Shown here piece by piece: positions 9,476 through 17,574 of a stretch of 38,328 bases of DNA. The notes beneath the pieces were generated by a model. The model was not told where the DNA came from. It made no database searches and saw only the letters and a list, made by a program, of their open reading frames with translations. The position numbers were made by a program, and so were the translations under genes. Source of the stretch: Erysipelotrichaceae bacterium (GTDB lineage Bacteria > Bacillota_I > Bacilli_A > Erysipelotrichales > Erysipelotrichaceae); NCBI GenBank assembly GCA_019415435.1, contig DXZE01000016.1, positions 1 to 38,328 of the forward strand, written 5' to 3'. Numbering within the stretch: position 1 is the first letter of the stretch; each line of letters begins with the position of its first letter.

Positions 9476-9520
9476 AAAAAAAAGGAATCGCAACGCCAAC
9501 TGCATTCAGGTCCCTTTTTT
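9476..9520 (-). terminator. Leader hairpin with U8 tract upstream of pyrB
   Basis: Between xerC and pyrB the minus strand reads AAAAAAGGGA (9520-9511), then a 23-base middle that can form a GCAG/TTGC inner stem, then TTCCTTTTTTTT (9487-9476). The outer arms pair over 10 bp with one G-U. It may terminate xerC transcripts or act as a leader attenuator and pause site for pyr transcripts. If the proposed pyrB promoter at 9532-9559 is real, every pyr transcript must pass through it. The stem is AT-rich and moderate. Confidence 0.5.
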
Positions 9521-9531
9521 CTTTCTATGAA

Positions 9532-9559
9532 ATTTTATCACAGTATGTTTTTGATGCAA
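9532..9559 (-). promoter_or_regulatory. Candidate sigma-A promoter for the pyr operon
   Basis: Minus strand TTGCAT (9559-9554), a 16-base spacer, then TAAAAT (9537-9532) preceded by TG in the extended -10 position. The start point would fall near 9525, giving a leader of about 70 bases before the pyrB ATG. The -35 box overlaps the start of the intergenic region after xerC. The -35 match is mediocre. Confidence 0.4.
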
Positions 9560-9562
9560 GCA

Positions 9563-10492
9563 TTATTTCTGTCTGACATGTGCATGCGGATGTGCTTCAT
9601 CTACTGCTTTCTGTAAGCGATCCTGCGTTACATGCGTATAAATCTGCGTTGTAGAAAGATTTTCATGTCCTAATAATTCCTGTACAACCCTGAGATCTGC
9701 CCCATTGTCTAAAAGATGTGTCGCAAAAGAATGACGGATCATATGCGGATGAACATGAATCGGAAGTCCTGCATCTACACCAGTCTGTTCACATACATTC
9801 TGTATGGAACGGGTTGTAATAGGCTTACCATGCTGGTTAACAAAGAGAATGCCATGTTCTGTTTTTTTCTCCATGAAAACAGGTCTTGCCTCTTTCAGGT
9901 AATAGTCTATTAATTGTGCACAGCGATGATAGAAAGGAACCATTCTTTCCTTGGATTCCTTTCCCATAACTGTTAGATACTGATCTTTCAGATTAATATC
10001 TTGTATTTTCAAACCTGCACATTCTGATACACGCAAGCCGCAGGCATACATCACTTCAATCATGCATCGGTTGCGTACCTGTACCGGATCAGAAAGGTCA
10101 AAGCTGTTTAACATTGTCTCCATCTGATCAAAGGTAAGAACTTCAGGAAGTTTGCGATGATTGGTGGAACCATGAAACATTCTGACCGGATTAGCCTTAA
10201 CCCCTTCACTGCGGTTTAAATAACGGTAGAAGGATTTTAATGCAGATAAGCTTCTAGCATAAGAAGCATTACCCAATGGTGTACCGCCTATTTCACCTGT
10301 TCTTAATTTAACAATATAGTCGCTGATATCTTCCTTGGTGACATCTTCAAAGGAATCTATATGTCTGTCATCAAGGTATTGCAGAAAACGGGCTATATCC
10401 CGATGATAAGCATCCTGGGTATCTTTGGAACCGGTATGAGACAGGGACAGATGCTGCAGGAACCGGTCTAATACTTTATCAGATTCTTCCAT
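9563..10492 (-). CDS. xerC: Tyrosine recombinase XerC
   Basis: Site-specific recombinase, expected to resolve chromosome dimers at dif with an XerD partner. The 309-residue protein has an N-terminal SAM-like core-binding domain and a C-terminal catalytic domain. The catalytic set is the Arg of ACGLRVSE, a Lys in the beta-hairpin VMGKESKERMVPF, H250 and R253 (HPHMIRHSF), H276 (LGHENLS) and nucleophile Y285 (TTQIYTHV). I call it XerC rather than XerD because it follows topA and trmFO, the order seen in Bacillus. Its start overlaps trmFO by 14 bases. The clpQ-clpY-codY genes that often follow are replaced here by the pyr operon. Confidence 0.9.
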   Translation of the reverse strand: MEESDKVLDRFLQHLSLSHTGSKDTQDAYHRDIARFLQYLDDRHIDSFEDVTKEDISDYIVKLRTGEIGGTPLGNASYARSLSALKSFYRYLNRSEGVKANPVRMFHGSTNHRKLPEVLTFDQMETMLNSFDLSDPVQVRNRCMIEVMYACGLRVSECAGLKIQDINLKDQYLTVMGKESKERMVPFYHRCAQLIDYYLKEARPVFMEKKTEHGILFVNQHGKPITTRSIQNVCEQTGVDAGLPIHVHPHMIRHSFATHLLDNGADLRVVQELLGHENLSTTQIYTHVTQDRLQKAVDEAHPHAHVRQK

Positions 10493-11777
10493 GTTCTTTC
10501 AGATCTTTGATGATCGCAAGAGATTGTGGTGCATAGGCACTCTTACGGTCTTTCTTATTTACAGCCTCTTTCAGATGCACAATACCGAAATTGGCATTCA
10601 TAGGCTGGAAGTGTTCCGGATCCGCATGCGTAATATAGTGTGACATGGATCCGATCACGGTTTCTTCACCAGGCATAACCGGATCTTCATTATGTAATAC
10701 ATGCGCAAGATTAATCCCGGCCAACATACCTGAAGCAGCACTTTCCACATATCCTTCTACACCGGTCATCTGACCTGCAAAGAAGAGATTATCCCTGTCT
10801 TTAAACTGATAGGTTTCTTTTAAATATACAGGAGAATTGATATATGTATTTCTGTGCATGACACCATAGCGGACAAACTCACAATGTTCCAGGCCTGGCA
10901 CCATCTGAAGAACACGTTTCTGTTCTCCCCATTTTAAGTGCGTCTGGAAACCGACAATGTTATAAAGTGAAGCTTCAACATTATCCTGACGTAACTGTAC
11001 AACTGCATATGGGCGGGTCCCATCCGGTCTGCGTAAGCCTACCGGTTTCATTGGGCCGAATAACAGTGTCTTTCTGCCTCTTTTAGCCATCACTTCGAAA
11101 GGCATGCAGCCTTCAAACACCTTGTCATCTTCAAAGCCATGTACAGGCGCAGATTCGGCATGAATTAAAGCATCATAGAAGGCATTGAATTCTTCTTCAT
11201 TCAATGGACAGTTGATGTAATCTGCACTGCCCTTATCATAGCGTGACTTGCGGTATGCCTTTGTCATATCAATGGACTCAGCTGTCACAATCGGTGCAGC
11301 CGCATCATAGAAATAACAATACTTATTATCAATAATGGTACTGATAGTTTTTACCATTGCTTCAGAAGATAAAGGACCTGTCGCAATCACACATGGACCA
11401 TCCGGTATTTTATCGACTTCTTCATGAATAACTTCAATCAAAGGATTGTTCTGGATCAGATTTGTTACTTCTTCAGAAAACTTTACTCTGTCTACTGCCA
11501 AGGCACTGCCAGCCGGTACACGTGTATCATCGGCAGCTTTCATAATAACGGATCCGATGGTACGCATTTCTTCTTTCAGAAGACCTACAGCATTGGTTAA
11601 AGCATCGCTGCGCAATGAATTGGAACATACAAGTTCCGCAAAATCATTGGAATGGTGGGCTGGTGAATACTTTACAGGCTTCATTTCATAAAGACGCACA
11701 TAAATACCTCTTTGTGCTAACTGATAGGCAGCCTCACATCCGGCAAGTCCTGCTCCGATAACTGATGCTTCTATCAT
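10479..11777 (-). CDS. trmFO: Methylenetetrahydrofolate-tRNA-(uracil-5-)-methyltransferase
   Basis: Folate- and FAD-dependent enzyme forming m5U54 in the tRNA T-loop. The 432-residue protein begins with the FAD dinucleotide fold GAGLAGCEAAYQLAQRG (about residues 8-24). It also has the family segments ELVCSNSLRSD near residue 50 and FFAGQMTGVEGYVESAASG near 340. It overlaps topA by four bases (ATGA) and xerC by 14, so it forms the middle of a topA-trmFO-xerC transcription unit, the conserved Bacillota order. Confidence 0.96.
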   Translation of the reverse strand: MIEASVIGAGLAGCEAAYQLAQRGIYVRLYEMKPVKYSPAHHSNDFAELVCSNSLRSDALTNAVGLLKEEMRTIGSVIMKAADDTRVPAGSALAVDRVKFSEEVTNLIQNNPLIEVIHEEVDKIPDGPCVIATGPLSSEAMVKTISTIIDNKYCYFYDAAAPIVTAESIDMTKAYRKSRYDKGSADYINCPLNEEEFNAFYDALIHAESAPVHGFEDDKVFEGCMPFEVMAKRGRKTLLFGPMKPVGLRRPDGTRPYAVVQLRQDNVEASLYNIVGFQTHLKWGEQKRVLQMVPGLEHCEFVRYGVMHRNTYINSPVYLKETYQFKDRDNLFFAGQMTGVEGYVESAASGMLAGINLAHVLHNEDPVMPGEETVIGSMSHYITHADPEHFQPMNANFGIVHLKEAVNKKDRKSAYAPQSLAIIKDLKEHGRI

Positions 11778-13942
11778 TCTTCACTTCCTGCTTTCTTTGT
11801 TGTCTTACGCTTTGATGTTGTCTTCTTTGCAGTTGTTTTCTTTGTTGTTGTCTTCTTCTTTGTAGTCGTCTTTTTGCGGGTTGTCTTCTTTGGCTTGTCT
11901 TCTACAGAAGCACCTTCTCCTTCTTCCTTCATCTTTAACTTTTCCTTACGGGAATAGATTCTTTCACCATCCATGTTTTCCATGTAAGTGCACTTTGGAA
12001 AGTTGGAGCAGCCAAGGAAATACGTTCCGAATCTGGACTTACGCTTTAACAACTCATGTCCACATACCGGACACATCTTTCCGGTAGGTTCTGGCTTAGG
12101 CTTGTCTGCCTTTTCAATCTGTCTTGTATAACGGCATTTAGGGAAGTTGGAACAGGAGATAAACTTACCATAACGGCCTGTTCTGTAAACAAGTTCACCA
12201 CCGCATTCCGGACATTTCTCACCTACTTTTTCAGGTTCTACTTTCGGCATATCTTCATATGCCTTATCCAGTAATGGTTCAAATTTATCATAGAACTGAT
12301 GCAGCGTAGGAACTTCCTTACGGCTTCCATCAGCAATTTCATCCAGTTCTTTTTCCATATTGGATGTGTAATCTACATTGATGATAGAAGAGAAATACTG
12401 ATCCAGCTTTTCGGTTGTTAAAACACCCTGTTCAGTTGGCTTGAATACTTTTGTACGGCTCTTTTCAGAAGCTCTTTCCAATGTCACGTAGCCTCTTGCC
12501 TGAATCGTATCAATAATCATGGCATAGGTAGATGGACGGCCGATACCATCATCTTCCAGTTCCTTGATTAATCTTGCTTCGGTGTATCTTGGCTTTGGCT
12601 CGGTAAATTTCTGATTCTTGATGATTTCTTCTGCGGATAACTGTTCTCCTTCATTTAATTCAGGCAGAACTGTATCCTTGGAAGCATCATAGGCATGATA
12701 TACCTTCAGATAACCGTCAAATTTCAATACACTGCCGCTTGTTGCAAAATCATAGCCATTCTGACTTAATACAACTGATACAGAATCATACTTTGCGGCA
12801 GCCATCTGACTGGCTAAAGCACGATCATAGATTAACTTATACAGACGATACTGTTCACTTGTCAGATGACTCTTGATCTTCTCTGGTTCATTAGCTAAAG
12901 AAGTAGGACGAATGGCTTCATGAGCGTCCTGTGCTCCTTCATCATTCTGAATTCTGTAATAGCCAAGATATTCTTTACCATAATCAGAAGTAATCTTGTC
13001 TCTTGCGGCATAGATGAATACATTGGAAAGTCTTGTTGAGTCAGTTCTCATGTATGTAATCAGACCTTCCTGACCATTACCTACATCAATACCTTCATAG
13101 AGACGCTGGGCAATAGACATAGTCCGCTTGGCTGAGAAAGAAAGCTTGGTGGAAGCTTCCTGCTGTAAGGTAGAAGTAATAAATGGAAGTGGTGCTTTTC
13201 TGTTTCTGACTGTCTTTTTAATAGATGAAACAGTAAAGTTACCCTGCAATGCCTGTACGATGTTTTCAGCTTCATCAGCCGTATGGATATCTGTCTTTAT
13301 TTTAAATGACTTTGGATAGGAGGCTGTAAAGGCAATGCCATCCTTTTTGAAGTTTGCATCGATCGTCCAGTATTCCTCAGGCTTGAATGCCTGTATTTCT
13401 TTTTCACGATCTACAATCAGTTTTAAAGCAACAGACTGTACACGGCCTGCACTCTTGGAATGTATCTTATTATGAAGAAGTTTGGAGAGCCTGAAACCAA
13501 TGATACGGTCAAGAATACGTCTTGTTTCCTGGGAATGGACAAGGTCCATATCAATGGTACGCGGTGCCTTGAATGCTTCCTTGACAGCGTTCTTTGTAAT
13601 TTCATTAAAGGTAACTCTGTCTACAGCATCTTCTGGAAGATCCAGTTCCTGTGCCAGATGCCATGAGATCGCTTCTCCTTCGCGATCGGGGTCGGTTGCC
13701 AGATACACCTTATCAGCTTTCTTTGCATCTTCCTGTAATTCCTTTACAACATCCTTCTTGTCTTTGGATACTACATATGTCGGTGTAAAGTCATGTTCTA
13801 TATCGACGCCTAGTCCATCTTTACCCTTTATGGCAAGATCTCTGATATGTCCCTTTGAGGAGACAACCTTATAGTCTTTACCAAGATATTTTCCAATTGT
13901 CTTTGACTTGGATGGAGACTCTACTATAACCAGATTTTTCAT
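11774..13942 (-). CDS. topA: DNA topoisomerase I
   Basis: Type IA topoisomerase that relaxes negative supercoils. The 722-residue protein opens with the Toprim domain: VIVESPSKSKTIGKYLG at about residues 5-21, with E8 and D84/D86/E88 in ATDPDREGE. The catalytic tyrosine is Y297 in LITYMRTDSTRLS. Two C4 zinc fingers follow near residues 590-660, each ending CSNFPKC. The last roughly 35 residues are a Lys/Thr-rich low-complexity tail, probably for nonspecific DNA binding. A CAGGAGG Shine-Dalgarno sequence precedes the ATG, and a candidate promoter lies 55-80 bases upstream. Confidence 0.97.
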   Translation of the reverse strand: MKNLVIVESPSKSKTIGKYLGKDYKVVSSKGHIRDLAIKGKDGLGVDIEHDFTPTYVVSKDKKDVVKELQEDAKKADKVYLATDPDREGEAISWHLAQELDLPEDAVDRVTFNEITKNAVKEAFKAPRTIDMDLVHSQETRRILDRIIGFRLSKLLHNKIHSKSAGRVQSVALKLIVDREKEIQAFKPEEYWTIDANFKKDGIAFTASYPKSFKIKTDIHTADEAENIVQALQGNFTVSSIKKTVRNRKAPLPFITSTLQQEASTKLSFSAKRTMSIAQRLYEGIDVGNGQEGLITYMRTDSTRLSNVFIYAARDKITSDYGKEYLGYYRIQNDEGAQDAHEAIRPTSLANEPEKIKSHLTSEQYRLYKLIYDRALASQMAAAKYDSVSVVLSQNGYDFATSGSVLKFDGYLKVYHAYDASKDTVLPELNEGEQLSAEEIIKNQKFTEPKPRYTEARLIKELEDDGIGRPSTYAMIIDTIQARGYVTLERASEKSRTKVFKPTEQGVLTTEKLDQYFSSIINVDYTSNMEKELDEIADGSRKEVPTLHQFYDKFEPLLDKAYEDMPKVEPEKVGEKCPECGGELVYRTGRYGKFISCSNFPKCRYTRQIEKADKPKPEPTGKMCPVCGHELLKRKSRFGTYFLGCSNFPKCTYMENMDGERIYSRKEKLKMKEEGEGASVEDKPKKTTRKKTTTKKKTTTKKTTAKKTTSKRKTTKKAGSEE

Positions 13943-13995
13943 ATATCAACCTCCTGATGCGGGTTTTGCATGTTTTTACTAAAATAACAGCTTAC

Positions 13996-14024
13996 AGAAT
14001 AGCTTAAAAGATTTTTACTTGCAA
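13996..14024 (-). promoter_or_regulatory. Candidate sigma-A promoter for topA-trmFO-xerC
   Basis: Minus strand TTGCAA (14024-14019), a 17-base spacer, then TATTCT (14001-13996). It lies in the 85-base gap between dprA and topA and would give a 5' leader of about 45 bases ending in CAGGAGG before the topA ATG. Confidence 0.5.
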
Positions 14025-14027
14025 GAA

Positions 14028-14777
14028 TTAACGACAATGAAGCATATCTGTTAACTGTGAGCGTTCATAGAGAATCATGGCACCTTCAGCAATCAGACGA
14101 TTACAGCCAGTACCATTTTCATACTCAAAAGGATATGGGAAACAATAAATATCTCTGTTTAATTCCAATGCCTCATTTACCGTCAGCATCGTACCGCTTC
14201 TCTCCTTTCCTTCACAGACAATCAGCTTTTCTCCTAATGCCGCAAGAATTCTGTTACGCCAGGGAAAATGATCTTTTCTCACGCCAACAGAATACGGATA
14301 CTCACTTAGAATCAATCCATTCCGTCTGATCTTTTCATAGAGATACGTATTCTCTTTTGGATACTTTGTGCCAAGACCACTCCCGATAACCGCAATTGTC
14401 TTACCATATTTTAAGGCTGTTTCATGGACACAGGCATCAATCCCTTTGGCTAGTCCTGAAACTAGTGCATACTTTTTGGAAAGTATTTCTGAAGCTAATG
14501 CTGCACATCTCATGCCATAAGCATCCGTGATACGGCTGCCGACAATGGTTACAGCAGGCATGTTTAATAACGAAACATCACCTTCATAGAAAAGAATCCA
14601 GGGAGGATATTTCAACTGCAGAAGACAGGAAGGATATTCCTTATCCAGTATCGTAATGTATTTTTCTTTGATAATGTAACGGCAGGGTGATTCGTTTTTC
14701 ATGACTGCACTGCGTATTCTGTGCCATCCACCCTGATAACGGTAAGCATACGCAGCCAGTATTTCTCTATTTTCCAT
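14028..14777 (-). CDS. dprA: DNA-processing protein DprA/Smf, short form
   Basis: Single-stranded-DNA binding protein that loads RecA during natural transformation. The 249-residue protein contains the Rossmann-like core: IVGSR near residue 78, SGLAKGID near 110, IGSGLGTKYP near 130, HFPWRNRILAAL near 170 and ERSGTMLTVNEALE near 190. It is shorter than typical DprA (about 290-370 residues): the N-terminal SAM-like part is reduced and no C-terminal winged helix is seen. Whether it supports competence or only a housekeeping role is unclear. A terminator separates it from rnhB. Confidence 0.9.
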   Translation of the reverse strand: MENREILAAYAYRYQGGWHRIRSAVMKNESPCRYIIKEKYITILDKEYPSCLLQLKYPPWILFYEGDVSLLNMPAVTIVGSRITDAYGMRCAALASEILSKKYALVSGLAKGIDACVHETALKYGKTIAVIGSGLGTKYPKENTYLYEKIRRNGLILSEYPYSVGVRKDHFPWRNRILAALGEKLIVCEGKERSGTMLTVNEALELNRDIYCFPYPFEYENGTGCNRLIAEGAMILYERSQLTDMLHCR

Positions 14778-14805
14778 AAAGAATACCTCTGTATATGTAT
14801 TACCG

Positions 14806-14835
14806 AAAAAAAGCAGAATTCCACGCTTCTGCTTT
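14806..14835 (-). terminator. Terminator after rnhB
   Basis: Minus strand AAAGCAGAA (14835-14827), eight-base loop, TTCTGCTTT (14818-14810), with the T-run continuing to 14806. The 5' arm overlaps the rnhB stop codon (14836-14834). It separates the rplS-to-rnhB group from dprA. Confidence 0.75.
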
Positions 14836-15457
14836 AAAAAAGATCTAATTTCTGCTGTACAGCCCGTACTGGTCCAAAAGAGCGGCGGTGAATCGGGGTA
14901 ATGCCATACTTTGCGATAGCATCGAGATGCTGCTTAGTTGGATATCCCTTGTTTTTGGCAAAGCCATAAACCGGATACATAGCATCATACTTCTTCATGA
15001 TCCTGTCTCTTGTGACTTTGGCAAGAATAGAACCAGCTGCTATAGAGATAGATTTCTGATCACCCTTGATCAGATCGATGACCTGTTTATCAATTGGAAG
15101 TTTCATGGCATCCGTAAGAACAATATCACATGGGGCTTCTTTAGCTATGGCAAGCATTGCCCTGCGGTCTGCTTCAAGAATGTTGTAGTGATCAATATCT
15201 GCTTCAGAAACTTCTATGATTTCAAACCATAAAGCTTCTTCTTTGATCACTTCATACAGTCTGTCTCTTTTCTTTTCACTGCACGCTTTGGAATCATAGA
15301 TTTCCGGATTCTCATAACCGGTTGGAAAGATAACCCCGGCTACACTTAAAGGTCCTGCCAATGGTCCCCTGCCTGCTTCATCAATGCCTAATACAACCCG
15401 GTCCTCTTTCCAGAACTGATGCTCGTAATCATTCGGACATACTTTCATTTTCTTCAT
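14834..15457 (-). CDS. rnhB: Ribonuclease HII
   Basis: Cleaves RNA in RNA-DNA hybrids and at single misincorporated ribonucleotides. I start at the ATG at 15457 (MKKMKVCPND), seven bases after GGAG; ATGs at 15463 and 15448 are alternatives. This gives 207 residues. Active-site acidic residues are D26 and E27 in LGIDEAGRGPLAG, the next Asp lies in LTDAMKLP, and the conserved GDQKSISIAAGSILAKVTRD segment follows. The gene begins inside the end of rbgA. Confidence 0.95.
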   Translation of the reverse strand: MKKMKVCPNDYEHQFWKEDRVVLGIDEAGRGPLAGPLSVAGVIFPTGYENPEIYDSKACSEKKRDRLYEVIKEEALWFEIIEVSEADIDHYNILEADRRAMLAIAKEAPCDIVLTDAMKLPIDKQVIDLIKGDQKSISIAAGSILAKVTRDRIMKKYDAMYPVYGFAKNKGYPTKQHLDAIAKYGITPIHRRSFGPVRAVQQKLDLF

Positions 15458-16298
15458 GTACATGCTCCAGAGTCAGACGTCCTAAAGAACCATGACGTAA
15501 ATCTGTCAGAAATGCATTTGCTGCTCTTTTGGTATCAGGTTTGCCAGAAAACATAAAATGTCTCTGCACGGCAAATGCCTTTAACATCCCGTTAGGATTT
15601 TCATTTTCTACTTTCAGCATATCTTCCAGATACCCCGGATACAGATCCTGAATCATATGAATCGCATCCATGGCTATCATCTTTTTATCAAGAATATCAT
15701 CATTGATAGAACCAAAAGCGGCTAATACAGAGCCAGTTCTTTCGTCATCAAACTTAGGCCATAAAACACCTGGTGTATCTAATAATTCCAAGTCTTTATC
15801 CGCATGAATCCAGGTCAGACTTCTTGTTACACCCGGTTTATCTTCTGCCTTTGCACTTTTCTTACCGGCAATCCGGTTAATCATAGTACTCTTGCCTACA
15901 TTCGGTATACCGGCAGCCATTGCCCTGACGGGACGTGGGTTAACTCCTTTAGCCCGCATCTTATCCCGTTTAGGTTTCATGATCTTTAAAGATTCCTGAA
16001 TAATCTTTTTACCAGAATGATTATCATGAACCAGATCCAAAGCTATGCAGGAAACATTTTCTTTTGAGGATAAAGTCTTTACCCAAAGATCCGTCTGTTT
16101 CGGATCAGCCTGATCACACTTGGAAAGAACAATCAGACGCGGTTTATTTTTACCCATTTCAAGTAATACGGGATTTCGGGAAGCCTCGGGCATACGGGCA
16201 TCACGCAGCTCAATAATCATATCTACTGCCTTGAGCTTTTCAGCCATCTGTCTTCTGGCTTTTTCCATGTGCCCCGGATACCACTGTACCTTTACCAT
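15429..16298 (-). CDS. rbgA: Ribosome biogenesis GTPase A
   Basis: Late 50S assembly GTPase (YlqF family). The 289-residue protein shows the circularly permuted motif order: the G4-type SKCDQAD near residue 60 comes before G1 (GIPNVGKSTMINRI, near 129), G2 (GVTRS) and G3 (LDTPGV near 175). The C-terminal helical domain is present. It sits between lepB and rnhB, overlapping both by a few bases, in the conserved rplS-lepB-rbgA-rnhB order. Confidence 0.95.
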   Translation of the reverse strand: MVKVQWYPGHMEKARRQMAEKLKAVDMIIELRDARMPEASRNPVLLEMGKNKPRLIVLSKCDQADPKQTDLWVKTLSSKENVSCIALDLVHDNHSGKKIIQESLKIMKPKRDKMRAKGVNPRPVRAMAAGIPNVGKSTMINRIAGKKSAKAEDKPGVTRSLTWIHADKDLELLDTPGVLWPKFDDERTGSVLAAFGSINDDILDKKMIAMDAIHMIQDLYPGYLEDMLKVENENPNGMLKAFAVQRHFMFSGKPDTKRAANAFLTDLRHGSLGRLTLEHVHEENESMSE

Positions 16299-17008
16299 GT
16301 CTTCACTCCAAAATCAGAGAATGGCCAGTAAATAAAGATGCCCTTGGAACGTATATCCTCTTTCTTGAATGGACCATAATACCTGGAATCAGAAGAATGC
16401 GGACGATTGTCCCCAAGGCAATAATATTCATCATCACCAAGCGTTATCGGGTCTACATCACTCATAAACATACTGCCATAGCTGTCTTTATAGTCTTCAT
16501 CAAAGAATGGTTCATCCACCGCTTTGCCATCAATATACAGCTGTCCATCCTTATAAGAAACAGTCTCTCCTGGCAATCCAACGACTCTTTTAACAAGATA
16601 TTCATTCTTTTCTTCCAGATACACAACAACTACATCAAAACGCTTGATACCGGTCATCCTGTATCCGATGATATCGGAAAAACCTAAAGAACCATCTTCC
16701 AGGGTCGGATACATGGAACTTCCTTTTACCTGTACAGGTGTCACAACATAGTTTGTCACAACCAGGACAACTGCCATGCATATGACCAGATCCATGATGA
16801 AAGACAGAACTTCATGTGTTGCCGAGTTCTTCTTTTTCTTCTTCTTTTTTACCGGAGGATTGTTATCCGGTTTATGGGAATATTTCTTTTTATCTTCATA
16901 GTCAGGATCCGTCAGACTCTCAATCATCTGTGTTTCAGAGATTGTCTGCATATCTTCTGTGATATCTTCATAGTCTGATGTATCTCTGTAATCTTTATTG
17001 TCTTCCAT
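16292..17008 (-). CDS. lepB: Signal peptidase I
   Basis: Membrane serine protease that removes signal peptides from exported proteins. The 238-residue protein has an unusually long acidic N-terminal cytoplasmic stretch (residues 1-50), then a run of seven lysines (54-60) and one membrane segment at about 67-88. Catalytic Ser98 lies in GSSMYPTLEDG and general-base Lys140 in YLVKRVVGLPGE. The GDNRPHSSDSR box is near residue 200. It is separated from rplS by a terminator and overlaps rbgA by seven bases. Confidence 0.95.
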   Translation of the reverse strand: MEDNKDYRDTSDYEDITEDMQTISETQMIESLTDPDYEDKKKYSHKPDNNPPVKKKKKKKNSATHEVLSFIMDLVICMAVVLVVTNYVVTPVQVKGSSMYPTLEDGSLGFSDIIGYRMTGIKRFDVVVVYLEEKNEYLVKRVVGLPGETVSYKDGQLYIDGKAVDEPFFDEDYKDSYGSMFMSDVDPITLGDDEYYCLGDNRPHSSDSRYYGPFKKEDIRSKGIFIYWPFSDFGVKTW

Positions 17009-17033
17009 ATACCTGCTTTCTGAATGCTTTATA

Positions 17034-17062
17034 AAAAAGAGAAAGCATAGCTTTCTCTTTTT
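17034..17062 (-). terminator. Terminator after rplS
   Basis: Minus strand AAAAAGAGAAAGC (17062-17050), three-base loop TAT, GCTTTCTCTTTTT (17046-17034): a perfect 13-bp stem whose 3' arm ends in the T-run. It lies between rplS and lepB. A TATAAA follows directly and might serve lepB, but I found no good -35. Confidence 0.8.
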
Positions 17063-17065
17063 GAA

Positions 17066-17416
17066 TCAGCGACGACCTTCCTTGATACGGGCGTTCTTTG
17101 CGGACAATCCCTTCAGATAAGAAAGCTTTGCTCTTCTGACCTTACCATGACGTACGACTTCAATCTTCTCAATGATTGGTGTATGAAGTGGGAATGTTCT
17201 GTTAACACCAACACCGGAGGACATCTTACGAACTGTGAATGTAGCTCCGATACCGCCATTGGAACGGTCTACAACGACACCTTCGAATACCTGAATACGT
17301 GTCTTTTCGCCTTCTCTGATACGTACGTTTACCTTTACGGTATCACCGACTTTGAAATCAGGGATATCGCTGCGTAACTGATCCTTTGTGATTCTGTCTA
17401 CTAAACTTAAATCCAT
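17066..17416 (-). CDS. rplS: 50S ribosomal protein L19
   Basis: Large-subunit protein at the 30S/50S interface. The 116-residue sequence shows the family core DTVKVNVRIREGEKTRIQ, the FEGVVVDRSNGG loop and GVGVNRTFPLHTP, with the usual basic C-terminus. A good Shine-Dalgarno sequence (AAAGGAGAAAT) precedes the ATG. It appears to be monocistronic, bounded by its own promoter and terminator. The order with lepB, rbgA and rnhB is conserved in Bacillota, although trmD and rimM are about 7 kb away here. Confidence 0.97.
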   Translation of the reverse strand: MDLSLVDRITKDQLRSDIPDFKVGDTVKVNVRIREGEKTRIQVFEGVVVDRSNGGIGATFTVRKMSSGVGVNRTFPLHTPIIEKIEVVRHGKVRRAKLSYLKGLSAKNARIKEGRR

Positions 17417-17501
17417 CTTATTTCTCCTTTACGAATGATCATCTGCTCATAACCCTGCTATCTGTCAGCGGAACAGTGATGCGCTTTTAAACGCATTTAA
17501 G

Positions 17502-17530
17502 ACTCTACCACAATTCCAGGATTCTGTAAA
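17502..17530 (-). promoter_or_regulatory. Candidate promoter for rplS with ~80-base leader
   Basis: Minus strand TTTACA (17530-17525), a 17-base spacer, then TAGAGT (17507-17502) with a TG in the extended -10 position. The roughly 80-base leader can form a short ATGCG/CGCAT hairpin near its 5' end. Several ribosomal operons of Bacillota carry autogenous leader structures; I could not match this one to a known L19 leader from the sequence alone. Confidence 0.5.
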
Positions 17531-17550
17531 TGAAATTATATGTTTTTCAC

Positions 17551-17574
17551 AAAGCGAACAAAAATGTTCACTTT
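17551..17574 (-). terminator. Weak terminator after the repeat/His-rich gene
   Basis: Arms AAAGCGAACA (17551-17560) and TGTTCACTTT (17565-17574) pair over 10 bp with one G-U around an AAAA loop, directly after the stop codon of the minus-strand gene. The T-run is better on the plus strand (TTTTTATTT), although no plus-strand gene ends here, so direction is uncertain. Confidence 0.45.

Noticed and set aside
9312..9560. PyrR-dependent attenuator upstream of pyrB
   Set aside because: The roughly 100-base gap has no recognisable PyrR-binding loop and no pyrR gene is in the window; the hairpins present do not need one.
13482..13874. 130-codon plus-strand open frame inside topA
   Set aside because: It is antisense to conserved topA domains, has no ribosome-binding site and is a shadow frame.
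17416..17502. Known L19 leader RNA
   Set aside because: A short hairpin is visible, but I could not match conserved leader elements by eye, so I did not name it.
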